DNA of 64,000 nucleotides, from NCBI GenBank assembly GCA_963828825.1, contig CAWHGF010000007.1:186001-250000 (forward strand). The letters are read 5' to 3'. Position 1 is the first letter of the stretch. Every line of letters begins with the position of its first letter. The translations under genes and the position numbers were made by a program. Positions 43,125 to 52,100 of the stretch are shown one piece after another. A model generated the notes under the pieces. The model saw only the letters and a program-made list of their open reading frames with translations, did no database searches and was not told the DNA's origin. The stretch comes from Bog-473 sp963828825. Lineage in GTDB: Bacteria; Actinomycetota; Acidimicrobiia; Acidimicrobiales; RAAP-2.

Positions 43125-43553
43125 TTGGATGACCTGACGTCAGGACGACCGCATTCGTCCTACCTTTCACCGCCCACTCGCTCCCAGCGCCTCGCCCGCT
43201 TTTGGGATTCACATTCGACCCGCCTGATCGTCGGGGGAGGGCTCGCTCTTGGCCTCTTGACCGGACTGGTCCTTTGGCATCGCAGCTCCACGAGCGGGAC
43301 AGGCGGGACCGGTCAGTTCCTCTTCGACGCCGTCTTTCTCGGACTCGTCGTGTGCGCGCCCCTCGCCATGCTGGCGCTCGCCATCACCAATTGGGCGGTT
43401 GGGTTCCTGGGTGGGATGGTCATCATCCTGTTGGGCGACCTTCTCTACCGGGTCTCGACGAAGCGAAACGGAGAGGCCGCGAAGGCAGGCGATGCCCAGG
43501 CCCAGGCAAGGATCGACCGATGGAAGCGGTGGCAGAAGAAGTGGACGCGATGA
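43125..43553 (+). CDS. Small membrane protein of unknown function
   Basis: A 142-residue protein with an N-terminal polar segment, three likely membrane helices (LIVGGGLALGLLTGLVLW, FLFDAVFLGLVVCAPLAMLAL, AVGFLGGMVIILLGDLLY) and a basic C-terminal tail rich in Lys/Arg/Trp (RIDRWKRWQKKW). I do not recognise the family. The only start in reach is TTG, which is doubtful. A 12-bp palindrome CCTGACGTCAGG lies at the start of the frame (43133-43144), so true translation may begin differently. Confidence 0.5.
   Translation: MDDLTSGRPHSSYLSPPTRSQRLARFWDSHSTRLIVGGGLALGLLTGLVLWHRSSTSGTGGTGQFLFDAVFLGLVVCAPLAMLALAITNWAVGFLGGMVIILLGDLLYRVSTKRNGEAAKAGDAQAQARIDRWKRWQKKWTR
43133..43144. promoter_or_regulatory. 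12-bp palindrome CCTGACGTCAGG
   Basis: A perfect palindrome at the 5' end of the small membrane-protein gene. It shares the CTGACG/CGTCAG half-sites of the 4300-4318 operator but with no spacer. Possible regulator site; alternatively a chance palindrome. Confidence 0.3.
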
Positions 43554-43621
43554 CGGAATCGTCGACTGGGTGACGACCGGGTCGGCATCGCGGTGCTCCA
43601 TTGCATTGCCGGGAGCGACGG

Positions 43622-44272
43622 CTAGGGCGTGAGTCGAACGAGGTCCGTCCACAGGTTCGCCAGAACGATGTCCGTTGTCGCCGGTTCGCCGGTGGTGGCA
43701 AGGTTGGTCAACAAGGCAACGAACTTCGGGTTCGTGGCGAGATCGAAGAACCGGGGTGTGAGCTGTTGATGAGCTTCGAGGACATGGCTCGGCGCAATCG
43801 CCGCCAACTTCGAAACGTGGAGAACGTAGCCGAACGCGCCCAACTCACCACCGAGGCATTCACGCGTGAAATGGTGCCGCGATGCCCATGGCGCGGAGAG
43901 AAACCACTCGTGCATGCCCGGCCACACCGGATCAATGGACGCGAACGCGATCCGCTCGATCCGATAGAAGAGGAGAGCACTCGTACACATGGAACACGGC
44001 TCGAAGCTCGAGTAGATACTGAACTTGTGTTCGCGGCCAATCGGCAGTTGTGCGAGGGCATTCATCTCGGCATGAGCCATGTAGGTTGACGAGATCGGTC
44101 CCGGACCTGAGTGGAAGAACTGATTGTGACCACGGGCCACGATTTCTTCGTCGCCGTCGACAACTGCAGCACCGACCCCCAGCGACCCCTGCCGCCAGGA
44201 CATCCAGGCTTCGTCGAACGCCGCTCTCCAGGGCGGGGACAGATCGATCCAGGCTTGAGTGGCGCCGCTCAT
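43622..44272 (-). CDS. Nucleoside/tRNA-adenosine deaminase-superfamily protein
   Basis: A 216-residue zinc deaminase-like protein. Zinc ligands and catalytic Glu are in TYMAHAEMNALAQL (HAE) and SSFEPCSMCTSALL (PCxxC). The start ATG gives SGATQAWIDLSPPWRAAFDEA. The C-terminal 90 residues (PGMHEWFLSAPWASRHHFTREC and beyond) extend past the minimal domain and are not typical of TadA, so a free nucleoside or base deaminase is more likely. It is in a co-directional group with the EEP-family gene upstream. Confidence 0.78.
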   Translation of the reverse strand: MSGATQAWIDLSPPWRAAFDEAWMSWRQGSLGVGAAVVDGDEEIVARGHNQFFHSGPGPISSTYMAHAEMNALAQLPIGREHKFSIYSSFEPCSMCTSALLFYRIERIAFASIDPVWPGMHEWFLSAPWASRHHFTRECLGGELGAFGYVLHVSKLAAIAPSHVLEAHQQLTPRFFDLATNPKFVALLTNLATTGEPATTDIVLANLWTDLVRLTP

Positions 44273-44315
44273 TGACCGAGCATACGAAGCTCGGAGGGAG
44301 TCCTGTGAGTTCGCC

Positions 44316-45146
44316 TCAGTAGCGAAGGTCGCAGAGGACACCGTAGTGGTCGGACGGTTGCAGCTGGTCGGCGGGCACGACGCCGAGCAGCTCACAGTGG
44401 GTGGGATGACCCACCGCACCAAGCCGCGGCCAGGCCGAGAACACGTAGTCGAACCGTCGATCGGGGTACATCGCGACCGCAGCGAGAGGGTTGCGGTTGC
44501 ACCACGTATGGCCCGCTGTTCCGTCTCCGGCCACCTCCCACGCGTCGTAAAAGACCAGACCCGGTGCAGCAGTGGCGCTGCGTCCCGTGAGCATGCGGAT
44601 CTCGTCGGAGTCGGGACCAGCATTGAAGTCGCCACACACCACCACGGGGTGGCGCCGGCGGCTGGTCTCCGAAATGAGCTGCGCGAGCTGGCGGACCTGC
44701 TCTTGGCGCACTCCGCTGGCATCGAGTGGGTAGTCCAGCATGACGGCGAAAAGCTGGAGAGCCCCGCGTTCGCCCTCGATCGTCGCCGCCAGAACCTCGC
44801 CGACTCCCGAATCGCCCTCTCCCCGCAACGTCCGTCGTTCGACGATCGACAGTGGCCAACGTGAGACCAGGCCGATGCCCGAAACCCAATCGTCCTGTTG
44901 CCAGTCACCGACGAACAGGTGATGTTCCACGCCGAGTCGTCGGGCGACGCGCTCTGCCTGCGTGGTCCCGGTGCTCGACCAGGACTCGACCAGGCAGACG
45001 ATGTCGGGTCTCACCGAGGCCAGCGCGTCCTCGATGGCCGCTTGTCGCCGTTGCCACTGGCCGTAGCGACCCCAGACATTCCAGGTCACGACCCGCACGC
45101 TCGTTTCGACAACCGCTCCGTATGGCGCGTACGGATCGAAGGTCAC
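44316..45146 (-). CDS. Endonuclease/exonuclease/phosphatase family protein
   Basis: A 276-residue EEP-fold metal-dependent phosphodiesterase. Motifs in order: VRVVTWNVWGRYG (Asn), DIVCLVESWSS (metal Glu), HPVVVCGDFNAGPDSDEIR (Asp, Asn) and QPSDHYGVLCDL (Asp-His). The substrate could be DNA, an inositol phosphate or a phospholipid. The GTG at 45146 is chosen because a longer version would overlap the PRC-barrel gene and adds non-homologous residues. No signal peptide is visible. Confidence 0.83.
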   Translation of the reverse strand: MTFDPYAPYGAVVETSVRVVTWNVWGRYGQWQRRQAAIEDALASVRPDIVCLVESWSSTGTTQAERVARRLGVEHHLFVGDWQQDDWVSGIGLVSRWPLSIVERRTLRGEGDSGVGEVLAATIEGERGALQLFAVMLDYPLDASGVRQEQVRQLAQLISETSRRRHPVVVCGDFNAGPDSDEIRMLTGRSATAAPGLVFYDAWEVAGDGTAGHTWCNRNPLAAVAMYPDRRFDYVFSAWPRLGAVGHPTHCELLGVVPADQLQPSDHYGVLCDLRY

Positions 45147-45264
45147 GTCGGTAGTTTGCCTCGCGGGCCCGGATCGGTGCACCGAGACACCGGCACATGA
45201 CTCCCCCAGAGCGAGACATTGTCGCTGTCCCAGAGGCCCCACAGGCCCGGCGGGGGCGAGAGAA

Positions 45265-45621
45265 CTACTCCAGTTCCTTCCATTTCTCACGTCCAAAGAG
45301 CCGTCCGTATCGAGCGCTCAGCGACGGGCCCTCATCGCGGGCGGTGTCCGGATGCAAGACGAGCGCACCCTTGGGCGCAGGCAGGTTCGCGGCCTCGTCG
45401 TCGGTCAACGCGCACCGGACGAGGGTGGTCGTGATCTCGGTGACTTGATCTCTGTCCACGAACCGCAGTCCGTGCTTGGTCTTGACCGCGATGCCGTCGA
45501 AGAGATCGAGTTCGGGTATCTGCAGTACGTGTTCAACCGTCCCGAATTGCGTATCGGTGGCACTCAGGACGGCCGCACCAACGGGCAGCGCTTCGTATGA
45601 AACTGGTCGTCCCTCGTCCAC
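45265..45621 (-). CDS. PRC-barrel domain protein
   Basis: A 118-residue protein whose first 75 residues fit a PRC-barrel (ALPVGAAVLSATDTQFGTVE, then LDLFDGIAVKTKHGLRFVDRDQVTEI). PRC-barrels occur in RimM and photosystem H subunits and as stand-alone stress proteins; the stand-alone function is unknown. The GTG start is supported by AAGGAGAG seven bases upstream, whereas an earlier in-frame start lacks one. Confidence 0.75.
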   Translation of the reverse strand: MDEGRPVSYEALPVGAAVLSATDTQFGTVEHVLQIPELDLFDGIAVKTKHGLRFVDRDQVTEITTTLVRCALTDDEAANLPAPKGALVLHPDTARDEGPSLSARYGRLFGREKWKELE

Positions 45622-45892
45622 GGAGCTCTCCTTCTCCCGCGCTGGGACTCTACCCAATGGCCGCCGCGCATCGCCCGCCGGTCCCAGGAGGCGCTCGTAC
45701 GCTCTCTCGTGGCACTCGGCGCCGCTCGGCATCCCAGCCGGAGGAAACGGGCAAGACGCTCCAGGCGTGGCGGACCGCCGGATCGTTGGGCCCAGGGCGA
45801 CGTCTCACCACTACGCTCGTCCCGAACCGACCCCTCGGCTCCCCTGGCCCTCGGCGTCAAGCACACAGAAGAGGAACTGCAGGAGAACGTCT

Positions 45893-46990
45893 ATGGCGAA
45901 TGTCGCACAGAGCCCGGCCGCCGTCGCCGGGCCGCCGGTGGCCCAGCCCGTGCTCACCCCCCTGACGGCCAGCGCCGTCATCCTCGTCCTGACGATCGAC
46001 GGCGGCGGTGAGTCGGTCGTCCAAGAGCTGCTGGCCGACTTGTCGGGACTGGCCCGCACGGTCGGCTTCCGTTCCCCCGAGGGCGGGTTGGCCGTCGTGG
46101 CGGGAGTGGGGTCGGCAGCGTGGGATCGCCTTTTCGCTGGCCCTCGGCCAGCCGAGCTGCACGCCTTCGAGGCCCTCGACGGAGAACCGCACCGCGCGGT
46201 GGCCACCGCCGGTGACCTCCTGTTCCACATCCGGGCCGCAACGATGGACCTGTGCTGGGAGCTCGCCTCCCTCGTGGTCGGCCGGCTGGCGGGCGCCGCC
46301 ACCGTCGTCGACGAGGTTCACGGGTTCAAGTACTTCGACGAGCGGGACCTGCTCGGCTTCGTGGACGGAACCGAGAATCCGACCGGGGCGGCAGCCGATA
46401 CGGCGGTGACCATCGGGGCCGAGGATCCGGCGTTCGCCGGCGGCAGCTATGTCATCGTCCAGAAGTACCTGCACGACATGGCAGCCTGGGATGCCCTGAC
46501 GGTTGAGGAGCAGGAGCGGGCGATCGGACGGGCCAAGCTCTCCAACGTCGAAATGGACGACGAGGTCAAGCCGGCCAACTCGCATGTGGCGCTGAACACC
46601 ATTGTCGAGCCCGATGGCACCCAGCGTCAGATCCTGCGGGACAACATGCCCTTCGGGTCGTTGGGCGCCGGGCAGTTCGGCACCTACTTCATCGGCTACG
46701 CCGCCACCCCTTCGGTCACCGAGCTGATGCTCCGACGCATGTTCCTCGGAGACCCTCCCGGCAACTACGACCGGATCCTCGATTTCTCCACTGCGGTGAC
46801 CGGCAGCCTGTTCTTCGTGCCGACGGCGGACTTCCTCGACGACCCTCCTCGGCGACCGGGCGAGGCCGGTTCGGCGACGCCCGCCGGGGACGGAGGGACG
46901 ACGGCCCGGGAGGAGGGTGTCGCGAGCGAGCCGGTCGACCCGAGCGACGGGTCACTCGGGATCGGCGGGCTGTGGGGCGCGCCGCGGTAG
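45893..46990 (+). CDS. Dyp-type peroxidase with encapsulin-targeting C-terminus
   Basis: A 365-residue heme peroxidase. The Dyp signature GFVDGTENP (GXXDG) is at about residue 160, the proximal heme His is probably in KPANSHVALN, and the distal Arg region in QILRDNMPFG. After a Gly/Glu/Pro-rich linker the protein ends DPSDGSLGIGGLWGAPR, which fits the cargo-loading peptide (LGIGxL) of Dyp peroxidases packaged in encapsulin shells. No encapsulin gene is within the window, although it usually sits next to this peroxidase. The ATG follows AGGAGA at seven bases. Confidence 0.88.
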   Translation: MANVAQSPAAVAGPPVAQPVLTPLTASAVILVLTIDGGGESVVQELLADLSGLARTVGFRSPEGGLAVVAGVGSAAWDRLFAGPRPAELHAFEALDGEPHRAVATAGDLLFHIRAATMDLCWELASLVVGRLAGAATVVDEVHGFKYFDERDLLGFVDGTENPTGAAADTAVTIGAEDPAFAGGSYVIVQKYLHDMAAWDALTVEEQERAIGRAKLSNVEMDDEVKPANSHVALNTIVEPDGTQRQILRDNMPFGSLGAGQFGTYFIGYAATPSVTELMLRRMFLGDPPGNYDRILDFSTAVTGSLFFVPTADFLDDPPRRPGEAGSATPAGDGGTTAREEGVASEPVDPSDGSLGIGGLWGAPR

Positions 46991-47030
46991 GTCCGGACGA
47001 AGCCTCGGCGGCGCTGGCCATACCGAGGGT

Positions 47031-47678
47031 GTGAGCGGGCACCATCACGACACCGGGCCCAGGCTCGACGAGGATTTCTGGAACGAGCGCTATCGGTCGT
47101 CGCCGCACATCTGGAGCGGCAACCCCAACCCGCAGCTCGTCGCCGAGATCGCCGACCGTGTGCCCGGTCGGGCGCTCGACGCGGGGTGCGGCGAGGGGGC
47201 CGATGCGGTCTGGCTGGCACAACGCGGGTGGGAAGTGGTGGCGACGGACATCTCCCGCGTCGCCCTCGGCCGGGCCGCCCGGCACGCTCGGGACGCCGAG
47301 CCCGCAGCCGCGGCGCGCATCGAATGGCGGCACGTCGACCTTCTCGTCAACGCGCCGGAGCAGGGCGCCTTCGACCTCGTCTCGGCGCAGTTCATGCAGC
47401 TGCCGCCCGAGCCACGCGGTCGATTGCTCGCCAGGCTGGCCGCATCCGTTCGGGCGGGAGGAACGCTGTTGGTGGTCGGGCACCACCCGTCGGATCTGGC
47501 CACGGGGGTGGACCGGCCGCCAATGCCGGACCGGTTCTACACGGCCGACGAGATCGCCCGCCTGCTCGACGCCTCGTGGACGGTCGTCGTGAACGAGGCC
47601 CGGCCGCGGCCAGCCACCACACCTGAAGGTGTCGAAGCCACCGTCCATGACGCCGTGCTGCTCGCAACCCGAGAGTGA
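47031..47678 (+). CDS. Class I SAM-dependent methyltransferase
   Basis: A 215-residue cytosolic methyltransferase. Motif I GRALDAGCGEGADAVWLAQRG binds SAM; VVATDISRVALGRA, DLVSAQFMQLPP and AGGTLLVVGHHP follow in the normal order. A His-rich start (SGHHHDTG) and DEDFWNERYRSSPHIWSGNPN are typical of a TehB/thiopurine-like group; the substrate is unknown. The GTG start is used since the open frame extends into the peroxidase gene. A peroxidase-linked role is possible but unsupported. Confidence 0.82.
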   Translation: MSGHHHDTGPRLDEDFWNERYRSSPHIWSGNPNPQLVAEIADRVPGRALDAGCGEGADAVWLAQRGWEVVATDISRVALGRAARHARDAEPAAAARIEWRHVDLLVNAPEQGAFDLVSAQFMQLPPEPRGRLLARLAASVRAGGTLLVVGHHPSDLATGVDRPPMPDRFYTADEIARLLDASWTVVVNEARPRPATTPEGVEATVHDAVLLATRE

Positions 47679-47739
47679 TCGGTTCGTGTCCCGCGTCCGG
47701 AGGCGGTCCGCATCTCGCCCCGTTCCGCCACCTGGTGCG

Positions 47740-48150
47740 CTACGAATCAGCGCCGGTGAAGTCCATGCGCAAGCGGGTCAGCGTCGAGGTCTTGATCCGC
47801 CAGGCCCCTTCCACCAGCTCATAGGTCTCGTGATAGTGGCCGTCGCCCTGCAGCCGGCTTCCGTCCGGCCACACGATGACGTCGTGCAGCGCCCAGATGC
47901 CGGTTGCGGTGGTGGATGACGTGAGGTCGATCTCGGGCATGTGGCCGTGGTGCACCGTGACGGCACCGGCCAGCGTCTGTTGGAGGAACTCGAGGAAGGC
48001 ATCCGCACCGGTGACGATGCCGCCGCCCGAGTCCGTCGTGTCCATGACGACATCGTCGGCGAACACCTGGCGCATGCCCGCCCAGTCCTTGGTGTCCATC
48101 GTCCGGAAGTAGCGCGCCTTCAGCCGCTTGATCGCTTCGACGTCATCCAC
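47740..48150 (-). CDS. SnoaL-like / NTF2-fold protein
   Basis: A 136-residue protein starting VDDVEAIKRLKARYFRTMDTKDWAGMRQVFADDVVMD, the typical helix-strand opening of SnoaL_4/hydroxysteroid-isomerase-like proteins. TVHHGHMPEIDLTS and GDGHYHETYELVEGAWRI follow. Members include small-molecule isomerases, dehydratases and hydroxylases; no reaction can be fixed. The GTG start follows GAGGA closely. It is downstream of a VOC-family gene, 19 bases away, so co-transcribed. Confidence 0.75.
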   Translation of the reverse strand: MDDVEAIKRLKARYFRTMDTKDWAGMRQVFADDVVMDTTDSGGGIVTGADAFLEFLQQTLAGAVTVHHGHMPEIDLTSSTTATGIWALHDVIVWPDGSRLQGDGHYHETYELVEGAWRIKTSTLTRLRMDFTGADS

Positions 48151-48169
48151 TCCTCGCGTCCCGCGCCAC

Positions 48170-48634
48170 TCAGGAGTAGCGGGCGGCCCGGGTCCCGGGC
48201 GGGTGGAAGACGCCGGGAACCGCGTCGGGATTCTCGACACAGACCTCGCACTCCAGACTGTCGGGATCCCGGAAGAAGAGGCTGAGCATCGGGCCGAAGT
48301 CGGTCACGAAGTCGTCGGCCGCGCCACGGGCCATGAGCCGTTCGCGGATCGTCTCGAAGTCCTCCAGTGACGCGGCCTGGAGGGCCAGATGATCGAGACG
48401 GCCGCGACCGAACATCGGAACCTGGCGGTCGGCTTCGGTGTTCCCCTCTATCTCGAAGACGTTGAGCTCGGACCAATCACCGATCTTGATGATGGAGAGG
48501 CGGGGACCCTGGCTGGCGGGGGGCTCGGGCCCGTCCCGGAGGATCTCGGCGTCGAAGACCTCCCGGTAGAAGTCGTTGAGGCGAGATGCGTCGTTGGTGA
48601 TCACGGCGACATGGTTCAGACCCTTCAGCAGCAC
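48170..48634 (-). CDS. VOC family (glyoxalase/dioxygenase-like) protein
   Basis: A 154-residue metal-dependent vicinal-oxygen-chelate protein. It starts LLKGLNHVAVITNDASRLNDFYREVFDAE (metal His) and has GRLDHLALQAASLEDFETIRERL (second metal His) and LFFRDPDSLECEVCVEN (metal Glu). Dioxygenase, isomerase and resistance functions are all possible. The GTG start is supported by GAGGGAG at six bases. Confidence 0.83.
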   Translation of the reverse strand: MLLKGLNHVAVITNDASRLNDFYREVFDAEILRDGPEPPASQGPRLSIIKIGDWSELNVFEIEGNTEADRQVPMFGRGRLDHLALQAASLEDFETIRERLMARGAADDFVTDFGPMLSLFFRDPDSLECEVCVENPDAVPGVFHPPGTRAARYS

Positions 48635-48741
48635 GGTTGCTCCCTCCTCAGTTGTTGGTCGGTTCGACCCCGTTCAGGCTCTTCCGCGGCACACCTCCGG
48701 CCCGGGTCGAGCGCGGTGTTCCTGGGCACGCCCCGGGGACC

Positions 48742-49029
48742 TCAGGCGACAATTTCGCTGGTCTGCAGGACGGGGGTGATGGACGTGTAGTTGGCGACGT
48801 CGGCCTGCACGTCGGCCGTGCCCTCGGCGGCCATGGCCTGCTGCAGCGCGTCGAGGGAGTCGAACGTCAGGTGGACCGCGGCCACGTGCGGGCCGTTCAC
48901 GCCCTTGTCGATCTCGGCGTTCCGGGGCGCCCAGGTGCGCACGACCAGCGGGACGTGCTTCTCCCGGTAGTAGTCGTGGTCGAACGACGCGCCCTCGGTC
49001 ACCGGGTAGAAGACGGACACACGGATCAT
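48742..49029 (-). CDS. EthD domain protein
   Basis: A 95-residue ferredoxin-like (dimeric alpha/beta barrel) protein: IRVSVFYPVTEGASFDHDYYREKHVPLV is the classic EthD opening with the conserved His. EthD proteins assist P450 ether degradation or act as small decarboxylases or monooxygenases. It is monocistronic or first in the group with the VOC and SnoaL genes. AGGGAG lies at a good distance from the ATG. Confidence 0.85.
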   Translation of the reverse strand: MIRVSVFYPVTEGASFDHDYYREKHVPLVVRTWAPRNAEIDKGVNGPHVAAVHLTFDSLDALQQAMAAEGTADVQADVANYTSITPVLQTSEIVA

Positions 49030-49115
49030 GGAATGCTCCCTTGGTCGGACATCGTCAGTCTGCCAGGTGAGAGTGGAGAAGGCCCCGACGTCATGGGGAG
49101 ATCCGTGCCCGCCTC

Positions 49116-52100
49116 CTAGCGGAAGTCCCGGCTCGCCGGCACCGCCGTCCCCACCACCAGCGCCTCCACCCGCTCGGCGTCGAAGCTGACCGCCCCCTGC
49201 CCCTTGCGTACCCGTCCGCGGATCAGCAACACGGGCGCGTGGCGGGCCACGTGCTTCCAGCGGGCCCAGGCGCCGCGGGAGAAGACCACGTTCACGTGGC
49301 CCGTCTCGTCCTCCAGGTTGACGAAGACCGCGCCCCCGGCCGTCTCGGGGTGCTGGCGGTGCGTCACCACGCCGGCCACCGAGGCGCGCTCGCCGTCGGC
49401 GCACACCTCCAGCGCGACCGCCGTCCGCACGTCCATGGCCTCGAGCCGCTCCCGGGCCAGATGCATGGCCGTGCGCTCGGGCGCCAGCCCCAGCGCCCAC
49501 AGGTCGTCGCCCACCGCGTCGTAGGGGCTGGGCACGGGCAGCGGCGGCGCCTCGGCCCCCACCACGATCCCGGGCAGGCGGTCCGGCGTGCCCTGGGCCG
49601 CCGCCCCGGCCGCCCACAGCAGCCGGCGCCGGGAGGCCGTCGTGCCGCGGTCCTCGGCCTCGGGCGCCTCGGGGTCGAGCGCGCCGGCGGCGGCCAGCGT
49701 CTCGAGCTGGGCCTGGGTCGCCCCGGCCCGCCGCACCAGGTCCTCGCCGCCGCGCCAGGGGCGACCGGCCACGATGCGCGCCGCCGTGGTGTCGCCCACC
49801 CCGCGCACCGACCCCAACCCGAGGCGCAGGACCGCCTCACCGGGGTCCCCGGCCTCGAGCGACGCCCCCACCTCGGAGCGGTTCACGTGGGGACGGCGCA
49901 CGCGCACGCCGTGCCGGCGGGCGTCGGCCACCAGCGACTGGGGCGACCAGAACCCCATGGGCTGCGAGTTCAACAGCCCCGCGGTGAAGGCCGCTGGATA
50001 GTGCAGCTTCAGCCAGGCCGAGGAGTACACCAGGTGGGCGAACGACACCGAGTGCGACTCGGGGAAGCCGAAGTTGGCGAAGGCGGCCAGCGCGTCGAAG
50101 ACCTGGTCCGCCACCGCGCCCGTCACGCCGCGCTCCATCATCCCGTCGTAGAGGCGCGCCCGCATCTTCTCCATGCGCGCCGCCGAGCGCTTGGCGGCCA
50201 TGGCCTGGCGCAGCTCGTCGGCATCGGCCGCGCTGAAGCCGGCGATGGCCACGGCCATCTCCATCAGCTGCTCCTGGAAGAGCGGGACACCGAGCGTGCG
50301 CCTGAGGATCGGCTCGAGCAGCGGATGCAGGTAGGTGATGTCCTCCTCGCCCCGCCGCCGCCGGATGTAGGGGTTCACCGCATGACCCTGAATGGGGCCG
50401 GGCCGGATCAGTGCCACCTCGATGGCGATGTCGTAGAAATTGCGTGGCGCCACCCGCGGCAGCGTCCCCATCTGGGCCCGGCTCTCCACCTGGAAGACCC
50501 CGACCGTGTCGGCCCGGCACAGGAGGTCGTAGACCGCATCCTCCTGGGGCAGCTGCCCCAGGTCGACCTCCACCCCGTAGAAGGCGCGCACCAGGTCGAC
50601 CATGCGGTGCAGCGCCTCGAGCATGCCGAGGCCGAGCAGGTCGAACTTCACCAGCCCGATGGCGGCGCAGTCGTCCTTGTCCCACTGCAGCACGCTGCGC
50701 CCCGGCATGCGCCCCCACTCCACCGGGCACACCTCGACCACCGGCCGGTCGCACAGCACCATGCCGGCCGAGTGGATGCCCAGGTGGCGCGGCCGGTCCA
50801 GCACCTCGGCCGCCAGCTCGGCCACCAGCGGCGGCACCCCGCTGCCCGCACCGGCCGCACCGCCCGCACCGCCCGCACCGACCTCGGCGACCGCCTCGTG
50901 CACCGCCGCCGCCGAGGACGCCCCGCGCCCGTGGCCGGCGTCGATGCCCGCCGCCCAGGCGTCCACCTGCGCGGGGGTGAAGCCGAACGCCTTGCCCACG
51001 TCGCGCACGGCCGAGCGGGGCCGGTACGTGATGACGTTGGCCACCTGTGCCGCGTGGCGCCGGCCGTAGCGCTCGTACACGTACTGAATGACCTCCTCCC
51101 GCCGCTCCGACTCGATGTCCACGTCGATGTCCGGCGGCCCGTCGCGCGCCGGGGACAGGAAGCGCTCGAAGAGCAGCCCGAGGTCGACCGCGTCGACGTT
51201 GGTGACGCCGAGGGCGTAGCAGACGGCCGAGTTGGCCGCCGAGCCACGCCCCTGGCAGTAGATGTCGAGGCGCTTGCACACCCGCGCGATGTCCCACACG
51301 ACGAGGAAGTAGCCGGCGAAGCCGAGCTGGCCGATCACCGCGAGCTCGTGCTCGATCTGCTTCCACGCGCCGGGCACCCGCTCGGCCCCGGGCGGCCCGT
51401 AGCGCGCCGTGGCTCCCTCGGTCACCAGCTGGCGCAGGTAGCCCTGCTCGTCCATGCCCGCGGGGACGGGGAAGTCGGGCAGCCGCGGCGCGACCAGGCG
51501 CAGGTCGAAGGCGCAGGCACGCCCGAGCTCGGCGGCGCGCGCCACCACGCCGGGCCAGCGGGCGAAGCGCCGGGCCTGCTCGGCGGCGGAGCGCAGGCAG
51601 GCCGCCGGGGCCGAGGGCAGCCAGCCCTCCAGCTCGGTCAGGGGGCGCCGCGCCCGCACCGCGGCGAGCGTGGTGGCGAGCCGGAAGCCGGCCGGCGTGG
51701 CGTAGTGCACGTTGTTGGTGGCCACGGCGTCGACGCCCCACTCGACGGACAGATGCGCCAGCGCGTCGTTACGGGCCGTGTCGAGGGGGTCCCCGTGGTC
51801 CCACAGCTCCAGCGCGACGTTGGCGCGCCCGAACGCGTCGACGAGGCGCCCCACCTCCCGGGAGGCCGCCCGGGGCCCGGCCTCCATCAGCGCGGCGGGG
51901 ACCGCCCCCTTCCGGCAGCCACTCAGCACCAGCCAGTGGTCCCCCGCGGCGCGGGCCAGCGCGTCGAGGGTGAAGAGGGGCTTCCCCTTCTCCCCGCCCG
52001 CCAGGTGCGCGTCGGCCAGCACGGTCGAGAGCCGTGCGTAGCCGTCGGGATCCCGCGCCAGCAGCACGAGATGCGCGCCGGTCGGGTCGGGCTCGCCGGT

